Positions 48,783 through 57,800 of a stretch of DNA of 64,000 nucleotides are shown in pieces. Under the pieces are notes generated by a model. The model was not told the DNA's origin. It ran no database searches and worked only from the letters and a program-made list of their open reading frames with translations. Origin of the DNA: Gallintestinimicrobium propionicum (lineage in GTDB: Bacteria > Bacillota > Clostridia > Lachnospirales > Lachnospiraceae); NCBI RefSeq assembly GCF_025567525.1, contig NZ_JAOQJY010000001.1, positions 124,001 through 188,000 of the forward strand, written 5' to 3'. The position numbers and the translations under genes are program-made. Every line of letters starts with the position of its first letter. The stretch's first letter is position 1.

Positions 48783-49824
48783 CAATTACCATGATGAAAC
48801 TGCAAAGGAAAATATCCTCCAGCTGCGAAAGCTGCAGGAAGAGCTGCCGCGTTTCTGTCGCCAGTATTTCCGTGGAATCGAGCAGACGACCGCGCCCCGC
48901 ACGCGGCTTGCCTATGCGTATGACCTCGGTGTCTTTTTTGAGTTTCTGCACAAAAATAACAGCGTGCTTTCGAAGATGGATATCACGGAGTTTCCGCTGT
49001 CAGTTCTGGATCAGATCACAAAGGCGGATATCGAGGAATATCTGGAATATCTTTCGTATTATGTCAAAGACGACGGCACGGAATATACCAACGATGAACG
49101 CGGGAAACGCCGCAAGCTCGCTTCCCTGCGCTCGTTTTATAATTATTTTTTCCGGGACGAACAGATTAAAAGCAATCCTGCGTCCTTAGTGCCGATGCCG
49201 AAGCTCCATGACAAGGAAATCGTGCGTCTGGACCCCAACGAGGTCGCAATTCTGCTTGACCAGGTGGAGGACGGCACCAAAATGACCAAAAGTCAGATGA
49301 AGTTCCACGATAAGACGAAGGTGCGCGATCTTGCGCTTTTGACACTTTTGCTGGGAACCGGTATTCGTGTGTCGGAGTGTGTCGGTCTGGATATCAGCGA
49401 CGTAGATTTTGATAATCTCGCAATCAAGGTGCGACGCAAGGGTGGATACGAGGACGTCGTCTATTTTGGGGAAGAGGTGGAGGAAGCGCTTCTCTCCTAC
49501 CTGGATCAACGCAAACATATGATTCCGATGAGTGGCCACGAGGATGCATTATTTTTATCCCTGCAGAACCGACGCATGGCGGTGCGCAGCGTGGAAAATC
49601 TGGTCAAAAAATACGCTTCTCTCGTCACAACGACAAAAAAGATCACGCCTCATAAGCTCCGTTCCACCTACGGCACGACGTTGTATCAGGAAACCGGGGA
49701 TATTTACCTCGTTGCAGACGTTCTGGGACATAAGGATGTCAATACCACACGGAAGCATTACGCTGCGATGAAGGACGATCATAAACGGAAAGCTGCCAAA
49801 ACAGTAAAATTACGGGAGTTATGA
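48769..49824 (+). CDS. Tyrosine recombinase (XerC/D-type)
   Basis: The 351-residue recombinase has a core-binding domain ('APRTRLAYAYDLGVFFEFLH') and catalytic domain with intact residues: Arg in 'LGTGIRVSECVGLDISDVDF', Lys in 'KVRRKGGYEDVVYF', 'ITPHKLRSTYGTTLYQETG' (HxxR), 'VLGHKDVNTTRKHYAAMKD' (His and the nucleophile Tyr). A basic C-terminal tail follows. It may be the chromosomal Xer enzyme or a paralogue. ATG 48769 has GGAGGGTAC upstream. It is followed by a terminator and is not linked to the dtd island (4 kb away, other strand), though it could act on it. Confidence 0.88.
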   Translation: MKNSNNYHDETAKENILQLRKLQEELPRFCRQYFRGIEQTTAPRTRLAYAYDLGVFFEFLHKNNSVLSKMDITEFPLSVLDQITKADIEEYLEYLSYYVKDDGTEYTNDERGKRRKLASLRSFYNYFFRDEQIKSNPASLVPMPKLHDKEIVRLDPNEVAILLDQVEDGTKMTKSQMKFHDKTKVRDLALLTLLLGTGIRVSECVGLDISDVDFDNLAIKVRRKGGYEDVVYFGEEVEEALLSYLDQRKHMIPMSGHEDALFLSLQNRRMAVRSVENLVKKYASLVTTTKKITPHKLRSTYGTTLYQETGDIYLVADVLGHKDVNTTRKHYAAMKDDHKRKAAKTVKLREL

Positions 49825-49870
49825 TTTTTCGTTGACTTGTAACGCGTGCAATCTATTGTGCGGAATGGAA

Positions 49871-49912
49871 AACGGTCACTCTTCCAGTGTTGGACTGAGC
49901 GACCGTTTTTTC
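49871..49912 (+). terminator. Terminator between convergent genes
   Basis: AACGGTC pairs with GACCGTT across a long, internally pairing loop (CCAGTGTTGG). TTTTTT follows on the plus strand. It may also serve the histidine kinase gene from the other side. Confidence 0.75.
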
Positions 49913-49921
49913 GTTCTCTTG

Positions 49922-52453
49922 TTACTTTTTCTGCCCGTGCTTGCGAAGGTTTTTATCGCTTCTCCATCGGCTTGGGCGATAAATCGGAGGTGGTTCGATA
50001 CCCTCTGCAGGATTGTCTGCAGCGCCGGGGCAATTTAAATTTCCAGATAAATTGGCGTTTGCAGAATGTGCGGTATCCAGGTGTTCCGATCGGTTATCGA
50101 CCGGTTCAGCGCCCGGCTTGCGGAAGGTCAGAATCGCCTTGAACAGATCGCCATCGAGAAGAATCTGCATTGTGCCGTGCTGCAGCTCAGTAAAGCTTCT
50201 TGCGATGGCGAGACCAAGTCCGCTTCCCTCTGTGTTGCGGGAGCCGTCTCCGCGGACGAAACGTTCGGTCAGCTCTTCTCCGGAGACGGTCAGCTCCATC
50301 TGGGAAATGTTTCGGATCGCAATCTGCGTTTCGGATGCGCTGTCGGTCACAGTAACATAGACGCGCGTGGATGGCATGGCATATTTGCTGATGTTGGTAT
50401 AAAGGTTATCAAAAATACGAAACGTCTTTTGCGGATCAAGCCGTAAAATTACTTTTTCTTCCGGCAGCTGAAATTTGAATGTCAGATTCTTTTCCTGCAT
50501 GCGGGTTTCATATTCCAGATAGCACTGTCGAAGCAGGTTGCAGATATCGACATTGTCATAATGCAGGGTAACGTTATTGGTAGTTGCCTTGCTGATTTCG
50601 AACAGGTCTTCGATCAGTACCTTCAAGCGGAGCGCCTTTTTGTCCAGCGTATCGAGATATTCCTGCTGCTGCATGGGGGTAAGTCCCGGCTCCTTTAAGA
50701 GATTGATATAGGTAATGATTGCAGTCAGCGGCGTCTTTAGATCATGAGATACGTTGGTGATCAGTTCGGACTTCATCCGTTGGCTCTTGACCTCTTCGTC
50801 TACCGCTTTCTTGAAATCAGTCTGAATTTGTAAAAGCTCTTTTTTATAGCTTTCGAAAACGCCGAAGTCTTCTGAAAAAGCGGTATCGAAATCCCCTCTT
50901 GCGATCGAGCTGGTCGCGCGCAGGAGGTTCTGATATTTGGTTTGTATGTCATAGACGTATTTTTTGAGCAGGAAATAGATAATCAGGGAGTAAATCAACA
51001 GTGGAACAAAGCCCCATACCCAGAAAAACGTAATGGCAAACAGGATGATAAAATTGACGATGACTAATTTGGAAATCATTTTCTTGGCGTCTGTGCCGAT
51101 ATCGAAGCTGACAAGCTCCTGATAGAACCGGTTCCAGGCATTCATAATCCTGCGCCAGTAGCGGATTATCAGGCTGTGCTCGCGAAACTCCTGTTTGCTG
51201 CGCAGGCAGCCTGCTGCAATCGTGCCGAGAAGAAAGGCGACGAAAAAGCAAAGGAAAAAAACAATCGCCAAAAACAGATACAGCGTCCCGGACAAATGCA
51301 GCGGCGAAAGAACATGCTTTGTCAGGTTCGGAAAGAGCTGTCCTTGCTGAACGCCGCAGATCAGATGAGTCAGGAAATAGGGTCCCTGAAAAAACAGACA
51401 GAGAAGCACTGCTGCTATCTCGATCGGAAGCTGGCAGATGGAAAAGCTGCGGATACAGTAACCTCTTTTTTCAAACAAGAGAACCATAAAACCACCGAAC
51501 AGGAATGCTGCAGCAAAAAAACCGATCAGCACGTGGGGAACCCCGGCGGCACAATAGCTCTGATACTGGAGGCTATCGTAATTGGTATCGCTCATGAACA
51601 GATCCCGGGAAGAAAGAATCTTCTGATACTGCTGTTGGGTGATGGCATAAATGATCCGCATATTCGAAGGACCGGAAAGCGAAACACGGTAACGGTAAGT
51701 CTGGCCAGAGTCTGAATCGAAATCTAACAAAAGGCTGTCGGAGTCATCAGAAAACTGCTGAAAATACTGTTCTCTTCCGGCAGTTTCCAGCTTTTTTAAA
51801 AAACTGTCGGACTCGTCGCCAAAATAAGCGCGGCAGCTGCTGACATGTCCGGCGGCATCATATTCGATAACTGCATAATAAATATAGGACGGATGCTCTG
51901 TCGAGGTTTGTCCGTTTAAAAGCGCAGTCAGTTCAGAAACACTGCTGTTTCCGATTTGCGTACCGGAAGCAGTATCCTGTGCACAGTAATCGACATATTG
52001 CGTCAGTTTCTCTGCACCCGCCTTCATTTCATCAATCTGTGACAGAAATACATTATACAGGGCTTCTTCCAGATCACCGTCAGAAACGGGGGTGTCAGAC
52101 GAAGCGTCGGAAGAGATTCTGTCAGCGATCTGATAAGTTGCTGAAGAGGCAGAAAATGCAGGATCACCTGATTCACGGTTCCCCAGATAGTCGATCGTCA
52201 GATACAGATCGGAATAAGACCAGTTTTTCTGATCGGTCTTTTCTTTCAGGTATTTATATTGAATATAGTTGCTCTGATAAAGCTGTTCGATAAAGGACAT
52301 TTCCGTCAGCGGAGTGGAAAATTCGCTGGCAGCACGCGTTTGAAAGAACGGCAGAAACGCCATCAGACAGAGTGTCAAAGACAGGAGGATGACAAGCATC
52401 ACTGTAACGCTTTTTGCCTTTGGACTACTGTTTTTCCATTTTGTAACCAACAC
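49922..52453 (-). CDS. Sensor histidine kinase
   Basis: The 843-residue kinase has an N-terminal transmembrane helix ('VTVMLVILLSLTLCLMAFLP'), a large extracellular domain to about residue 300, then a membrane region of six or more helices (about 305-520). A HAMP-like linker precedes the HisKA motif 'ELITNVSHDLKTPLTAIITY' (His about 567). The ATPase part has an N box 'NLYTNISKYAMPS', a short D box and 'GSGLGLAIARSFTELQ'. It ends in a long low-complexity tail ending 'KNLRKHGQKK'. The GTG start 52453 overlaps the response regulator gene by 29 bases, so the pair is co-translated. Signal unknown. Confidence 0.92.
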   Translation of the reverse strand: MLVTKWKNSSPKAKSVTVMLVILLSLTLCLMAFLPFFQTRAASEFSTPLTEMSFIEQLYQSNYIQYKYLKEKTDQKNWSYSDLYLTIDYLGNRESGDPAFSASSATYQIADRISSDASSDTPVSDGDLEEALYNVFLSQIDEMKAGAEKLTQYVDYCAQDTASGTQIGNSSVSELTALLNGQTSTEHPSYIYYAVIEYDAAGHVSSCRAYFGDESDSFLKKLETAGREQYFQQFSDDSDSLLLDFDSDSGQTYRYRVSLSGPSNMRIIYAITQQQYQKILSSRDLFMSDTNYDSLQYQSYCAAGVPHVLIGFFAAAFLFGGFMVLLFEKRGYCIRSFSICQLPIEIAAVLLCLFFQGPYFLTHLICGVQQGQLFPNLTKHVLSPLHLSGTLYLFLAIVFFLCFFVAFLLGTIAAGCLRSKQEFREHSLIIRYWRRIMNAWNRFYQELVSFDIGTDAKKMISKLVIVNFIILFAITFFWVWGFVPLLIYSLIIYFLLKKYVYDIQTKYQNLLRATSSIARGDFDTAFSEDFGVFESYKKELLQIQTDFKKAVDEEVKSQRMKSELITNVSHDLKTPLTAIITYINLLKEPGLTPMQQQEYLDTLDKKALRLKVLIEDLFEISKATTNNVTLHYDNVDICNLLRQCYLEYETRMQEKNLTFKFQLPEEKVILRLDPQKTFRIFDNLYTNISKYAMPSTRVYVTVTDSASETQIAIRNISQMELTVSGEELTERFVRGDGSRNTEGSGLGLAIARSFTELQHGTMQILLDGDLFKAILTFRKPGAEPVDNRSEHLDTAHSANANLSGNLNCPGAADNPAEGIEPPPIYRPSRWRSDKNLRKHGQKK

Positions 52454-53135
52454 CCCACACCACCTTTAAATATTTCGGATTCTTCGGATCGATTTCTATT
52501 TTTTCTCGGATTTTACGGACATGAACCATAATCGTGTCAGTATTGACCGCTTTTTCATTCCAGATGCGTTCGTAAATTTCGTCTGCGGAAAAAACACGTC
52601 CGGGATTACGCATCAAAAGCAACAGAATTTTAAACTCAATGGGTGTCAGGCGCACCGGCGCGCCATCGACAAAGACTTCTACAGTCTCTTCGTTCAATTC
52701 GATTCCGCCCAGCACATGATAAGTATCCTTGACCGGTTCAGCAGATGCGATCGCTTCCCGGTAACGATTATAGCGTCGCAGGTGGGAATTGACACGCGCC
52801 AAAAGCTCCAAGGGCGTAAACGGCTTTGTAATGTAGTCGTCAGCACCCATATTTAAGCCCATGATCTTATCGACCTCTTCTGATTTGGCGGAAAGCATAA
52901 TCACCGGGAAATCATAGCCCTTTTCCCGCACCTTCATCATCATCGTAATGCCGTCCATGCGCGGCATCATGATATCTACGATTGCAAGATCAATTTCTTC
53001 TTTTTCAATGATCGCCAGACCCTCGATTCCATCGCCTGCCTGAGATACGTCATATCCCTGGTTTTTTAAATAAATCTCGATTCCGGAACGGATATCGGCG
53101 TCATCTTCTACGATCAGAATATGATTCTTATCCAT
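52425..53135 (-). CDS. OmpR-family response regulator
   Basis: The 236-residue protein has a receiver ('HILIVEDDADIRSGIEIYLK', phospho-acceptor in 'LAIVDIMMPRMDG', 'VIMLSAKSEEVDKIMGLNMG', 'ADDYITKPF') and a winged-helix DNA-binding domain ('VDGAPVRLTPIEFKILLLLM', 'IYERIWNEKAVNTDTIMVHV', then 'RKIREKIEIDPKNPKYLKVV', 'WGVGYKM'). All receiver residues are intact. ATG 53135 was chosen because upstream in-frame codons give a non-homologous extension. It pairs with the downstream kinase. Confidence 0.95.
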   Translation of the reverse strand: MDKNHILIVEDDADIRSGIEIYLKNQGYDVSQAGDGIEGLAIIEKEEIDLAIVDIMMPRMDGITMMMKVREKGYDFPVIMLSAKSEEVDKIMGLNMGADDYITKPFTPLELLARVNSHLRRYNRYREAIASAEPVKDTYHVLGGIELNEETVEVFVDGAPVRLTPIEFKILLLLMRNPGRVFSADEIYERIWNEKAVNTDTIMVHVRKIREKIEIDPKNPKYLKVVWGVGYKMEKQ

Positions 53136-53386
53136 TGCAGCTTTAAACTCCCCTCTTTTGTATGGCGCCTGATAGTAAAAATAGTGTTCAGATCGCCTGC
53201 CTGACATATGTCCTATCAGTATAGCATCCGCGTCCCGGGAAAGCAAACCTTCGGACAAACTTTACGATACGCAAAAGAGCTTAGAAAAAAGCGGCATAAA
53301 AACGAAAAAAAATCTAAAGTTTTGAAAATATGTGCCCTAATAGCAGGTATCAGCGGAATGATTTCCGAAAAATGTGACGGAACCGT

Positions 53387-53791
53387 TCAATGAAAATCCG
53401 TGCTGTAATATGGAATGATCAGATAATCTCCGGCGTGGATATCGTCTGCATCCTGTAAGTGATTCATTTCGCAGACCTCGTCGATATAATCCTGGACAGA
53501 TGTATAATGATTATCCATATAGCGGCTGGAAATAGCGGAAAGCGTATCTCCCGAATATACCATAATGCTGCGGAAATACTTATAATGGACAGGTTCGGAG
53601 GATGCCTGCGCTCTGGATAAAAATCCGGTTGTCAAAATACCGATAAAGACCGCGATAAGGGTTGCTGCAAGGCTGAAAAAGATCCGTTTGGTCAGTTGTC
53701 TGGTCCTGCGCAGGTGGTTGCGATAGGAACGCTCCTGATATGCTGCTACTGCTCTGGCGGTCTGAAAATAGGTGCTGTATGTTGTGTTCAT
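53387..53791 (-). CDS. yneA: YneA-like LysM protein, probable SOS division inhibitor
   Basis: The 134-residue protein has a basic N-terminal segment, a transmembrane helix near residue 47-68 ('IFFSLAATLIAVFIGILTTG') and an extracellular LysM domain ('IMVYSGDTLSAISSRYMDNH' to 'DIHAGDYLIIPYYS'). This is the layout of Bacillus YneA, an SOS-induced cell division suppressor encoded divergently from lexA, exactly as here. ATG 53791 has CAGGAGGGGATT upstream. LexA-box-like sites lie in the shared promoter region (53829-53911). Confidence 0.83.
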   Translation of the reverse strand: MNTTYSTYFQTARAVAAYQERSYRNHLRRTRQLTKRIFFSLAATLIAVFIGILTTGFLSRAQASSEPVHYKYFRSIMVYSGDTLSAISSRYMDNHYTSVQDYIDEVCEMNHLQDADDIHAGDYLIIPYYSTDFH

Positions 53792-53828
53792 AGAAATCCC
53801 CTCCTGAGTACAATCGAACATACGGTTT

Positions 53829-53842
53829 CGAACATATGTTTC
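53829..53842. promoter_or_regulatory. LexA (SOS) box 1
   Basis: CGAACATATGTTTC matches the Gram-positive SOS box CGAACRNRYGTTCG except near the last two bases. Confidence 0.7.
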
Positions 53843-53858
53843 TATACATGGATTATAT

Positions 53859-53872
53859 CGAACGTACTTTCG
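53859..53872. promoter_or_regulatory. LexA (SOS) box 2
   Basis: CGAACGTACTTTCG differs from the box consensus only at one position of the right half. Confidence 0.7.
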
Positions 53873-53897
53873 AATGTCAACAGGAAACGGTAAAAAT

Positions 53898-53911
53898 CGA
53901 ACACTTCTTCG
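53898..53911. promoter_or_regulatory. LexA (SOS) box 3, weaker
   Basis: CGAACACTTCTTCG keeps both outer half-sites but has a mismatched centre. It lies 10 bases before the lexA -35. Confidence 0.55.
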
Positions 53912-53921
53912 GAATGTATGT

Positions 53922-53950
53922 TTGCTTTTTTATCAGGGGTATGTTATACT
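53922..53950 (+). promoter_or_regulatory. Predicted lexA promoter
   Basis: TTGCTT, a 17-base spacer and TATACT, 34 bases upstream of the lexA start; RBS AGAAAGGAA follows. Confidence 0.7.
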
Positions 53951-53984
53951 GAATTTACATTAAAATGCAGAAAGGAATTTTTCT

Positions 53985-54605
53985 ATGGCACAGAGAAAGA
54001 TCACTGCAAAACAGCAGGAAATTCTTGATTATATAAAAGAAGAAATTTTAAAAAAGGGATATCCGCCGGCAGTTCGTGAGATCTGCGAGGCAGTTCATTT
54101 AAAATCCACGTCTTCCGTTCATTCTCATTTGGAGACGCTGGAGAAGAACGGATATATCCGCAGGGACCCGACTAAGCCGCGCGCGATTGAGATCACAGAC
54201 GACAGCTTTCAGGCTGTTCGCACAGAGATGACGAGCCTTCCGGTTGTCGGCAATGTTGCAGCCGGACAACCAATCCTTGCCGAAGAAAATATCGAAAGCT
54301 ATCTTCCGATTCCGGCAGAATCCGTGCCGACCGGTGAGCCGTGCTTTGTGCTGAATGTCCGCGGCGATTCTATGATAAATGCCGGGATTCTGGATGGCGA
54401 CCAGATTTTTGTGCAGTGTTGTCAGGAAGCCTATAACGGACAGATCGTGGTTGCGCTGATTGATGACTCTGCTACAGTAAAACGTTTCTATAAAGAAAAG
54501 GATCACATCCGTCTGCAGCCGGAAAACGATACGATGGACCCGATCATCGTAGACGACTGCCAGGTGATCGGACGTGTGTTCGGAATGATGCGGATCTTCC
54601 ATTGA
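53985..54605 (+). CDS. lexA: SOS repressor LexA
   Basis: The 206-residue LexA has an N-terminal winged helix ('ITAKQQEILDYIKEEILKKG', 'YPPAVREICEAVHLKSTSSV', 'HSHLETLEKNGYIRRDPTKP'), the Ala-Gly autocleavage site in 'VGNVAAGQPI' (about residue 91), catalytic Ser in 'VRGDSMINAGILDGDQIFVQ' (about 127) and Lys in 'DDSATVKRFYKEKDHI' (about 165). It represses DNA-damage genes and cleaves itself with RecA. Boxes in its own promoter and the yneA-like gene suggest autoregulation. Confidence 0.97.
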   Translation: MAQRKITAKQQEILDYIKEEILKKGYPPAVREICEAVHLKSTSSVHSHLETLEKNGYIRRDPTKPRAIEITDDSFQAVRTEMTSLPVVGNVAAGQPILAEENIESYLPIPAESVPTGEPCFVLNVRGDSMINAGILDGDQIFVQCCQEAYNGQIVVALIDDSATVKRFYKEKDHIRLQPENDTMDPIIVDDCQVIGRVFGMMRIFH

Positions 54606-54645
54606 ACAGATTCGGTGAAGGGCACAAAAATTGCAGAACATATAA

Positions 54646-54670
54646 CTAAAGCTTAGTACATAAGCTTTAG
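54646..54670. repeat. 10-bp perfect inverted repeat
   Basis: CTAAAGCTTA and TAAGCTTTAG flank a five-base spacer just past lexA. It may be an operator or part of a terminator region. Confidence 0.5.
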
Positions 54671-54690
54671 GGATACACCTTTTCACATTG

Positions 54691-54730
54691 GGAAGCTGGC
54701 AGTTTAATTGACGCCAGCTTCCTATTTTTT
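54691..54730 (+). terminator. lexA terminator
   Basis: GGAAGCTGGC pairs with GCCAGCTTCC, followed by TATTTTTT. Confidence 0.88.
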
Positions 54731-54744
54731 CATCACTTCAAGAG

Positions 54745-54788
54745 AAAAAATAAACGCGGTGGGGTTTCTTGATACCCGACCGCGTTTA
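54745..54788 (-). terminator. Terminator of the giant surface protein gene
   Basis: On the minus strand AAACGCGGT-type arms form a stem (54751-54788) followed by six Ts at 54750-54745. Confidence 0.8.
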
Positions 54789-54831
54789 TCTTTGTCCGCT
54801 GATATACGGGCAAATCGTTTTTTATTGTAGG

Positions 54832-57800
54832 TTACTTTCTTGCACCATCCGAGCCGATGGTATATCCGTCAATGGTGGTATTCACCGCCATCGTCCCGTC
54901 TGTGTAGAAGTAGTACCACTTTCCGTCAATCTGCTTCCAGCCGCCGGCAAACATCATTCCGGTTGTCTTATCCAGCCAGTACCACTTCTGGTCGTCGGAG
55001 AGCCGGCCCTTCACTGGCTTCCCATTTCTGTAATAGCTCCACTGACCGCTGTCATTCTGCTGCCAGCCGTTTGCGGTCTGCGGGTCAATGACGATCTCCA
55101 CAAACCGCCGCAGTATGGTGGCAACCTCGGCGCGGGTAGCGGTTCCCTTGGGGTCAAACTTATTTCCATTCTTCCCGGCCAGGATGCCCGCCTGCTGCAT
55201 GGCCCTGACCGCATTCTTCGCCCAGCTGCTGATCTGTGCGTTGTCCGCAAAAGTCACAGCCTGGAGGGTTTTCGGAAGGTCGTAGCCCAGCTTTTTGGCG
55301 TAATTTGCCATGATGACCGCCATCTGTTCCCGGTTGATGTTGGTATCCGGCGCAAAGGTGGTGGCAGTAACGCCCTCCACAATGCCGTTCTGCGCCGCCC
55401 AGTTCACATAGGGGGCATAGTAGGCGTCAGCTTTCACATCAGTAAATTTCCCGGTCTTGTAACTGTCCGGGTTGATGCCCGCCAACCGCCCCAGAGCTGT
55501 CACAAACATTCCTCTGGTCATGCCGGTGTTGGGGCTGAAGGTGGTGTCGCTGGTGCCGGAGAGCAGTCCCCGGCTGGCTGCAAAGAGGATATTGTCCGCA
55601 GCCCAATGGTTATGAATGTCGGTAAAGGCAGGGGCAGGGTTCTTGTAGCCCACGCCGTAAACGCTGAAATGACCGGTTTCAAAAACCACCGCTTTCAGGC
55701 TGGCATCGTAGCTGGATTTGGTGATCCATTCCACCTTGCCCGCGTCGTTTACATAGACTGCATAGAGATTACCGGTCTGCTCACCCTTTGCCGGTGTGTA
55801 GGACAAACGCACCGAGATGGTATGTCCATTCAGGCTGGTAATCGGCGTCTCTTTGCCGCCGGAGAGGTACACCAGCGACAGGTCATAGGCCGGTCTTGTT
55901 TCTATGGCGGCTTTGGCCTCGGTAGAACGCAGCGCATCCACCTTATTTGCCCGGAGAATGATGTCCCCTCCAGCGGAGGCGGCATCCAGCTGCTTCAGAG
56001 TATCCAGCCCGATATTAACCGAAACCAGATGGTCTATTGCTACGGTAAATTGCCGGACGTTTTCTTTAACCAGCAGATCCAATGTCTGCGCCTTGATGGT
56101 CACGTTAAAAGAGGTCTGGCCTGCCGCCGAGGTGATGGGAACGGTAACGGCAATCCTATTCTCTGTGGTGCCGTTCTTTTTCGCATCCTGTTTGGCCTTG
56201 TCGATGGCGGACTGGACAGAGCTATTATCCACTGCCGCATTGCCGTTTTTATCCGGCTGTATGGGTTTGGTTTCACCGGTGACAGGGGCTTGAGGCTTTT
56301 CCCTCGGCTGGTTGGTGTTATCATTGTTGCCGGAACCGCCGGAGGATGAGCCTCCACCGCCGCCCGAACCACCAGAGGAGAAACCGCTGTCGCTGGAAGA
56401 TTGCCTGGAAACGGTCAACGTTCCAGAAACATAGGTGATCTCATAGTTGTCATTTGACAGCGTATCAGTGATGTTGATTGCGATTTCTCCGGCTTTGCTC
56501 ATATCCGGTGTCTGCTCGTAAGTCAATGTTACAGTGCCGCTCAGGGTGTCTGCACCAACCAGACCTTCCACCTTGTAATCCTTATCTGCTTTAGGGCTGC
56601 TCAGATCGGGCGCGGTACTGCCAGTGTAGGCGCTCTTATCAAGTGCCGTAACGGTAACTGACTTTTTTGCTACGGTCACAGTCACGTTCTGTTCTGCCAC
56701 ATTTGCGTACTCTGCATTTCCCTGAACCTTGTACCAAACGGTGTATTCTCCGGCATTTTTCGCTGTGGGGAGCTGCTCACTCCACTCAGAATCGTCAAGC
56801 CGGTAGAGCATCGTGCCGCCAGTGGTCTTGCCCGCCGCAACCAGAGCCTGTTCTGCACCGTTGTAGGTCAGTGTGTTGACCGTAGGTGCAGTCACGGTGG
56901 GGATGCGCTTATTCTTTGCGCTGATGTTGACGGTCAGCGTGATGTCCTCATAGTTTGTGCTCTTGATTACTACGGTCGCAGTACCCACAGAGCCGGTGGT
57001 TGCCACATCATTTTTCTGAATGGGCAGGGTCAGCTTGCCGTTTTCCACCTTCGCGCCGCTGGTGTAGTAGCCGTCATTTAGTTTGATTTCGCCGATCTCA
57101 TAGGTGAGTGCACCGTACTCTTTGGGAGTTTTCAGCGTGGGCAGGGCGGGGAGCGTCACAGTGTAGGTCTTTTCGCAGTCATTTACAATGGTAAGCGCAG
57201 TTTCCTTGGTGAAGTCAGGCGCAGCGGCCTTGATGATGCTGCCGGTAGTAGGGAAGCTGCTCTGCTCCAGGGCGTAATTCTTCGCGGTCTGCTCCATCAA
57301 GGACACTGTGGCAGTGATGTTCTTGCCGTTGCCCGCACTGGCATCGTCAAAGCTGGCGGTCACGTTGTAGTCTGTGTCTCGGTTCAAGATCACGTTGTCG
57401 AAGGTCACGCTGGTGATGCCCGCGTTTTTCGTGCCATCATAAAGCTTGGACGCAGCCGTTACCCCGGTGATCGTCAGCGGCTTCTGCCCAATGCGGACCG
57501 CCACGCTGGCGGGTGCGGTATCGTTGTGGTTTTCATCGCCAATCACCTGATACCACACGGTATATGCTCCGGCATCGGTGCCGGTAGGGATGTCCTGGCT
57601 GTATGTGCCGTTCTCGGTCAGGCTGTACTGCATGGTGCCATGGTCCGTCATGCCCGCAGTAATCAGCGCCTGCTCCTGTCCGGTATAGGTCAGATTTTCC
57701 TGCGCCGTGGGAGCGGTGAAGGTGGGGGTAGCCTTGTTCACCTTGATGGTCACAGTTCCGGTCGCGGTCGCGTATTCCTCATAGCCCTCCGCCGGGGTGA

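Noticed and set aside
48769..49824. Integrase of the dtd island
   Set aside because: The recombinase is about 4 kb outside the island, lies in an operon with a ttcA-like gene and resembles a chromosomal Xer enzyme.
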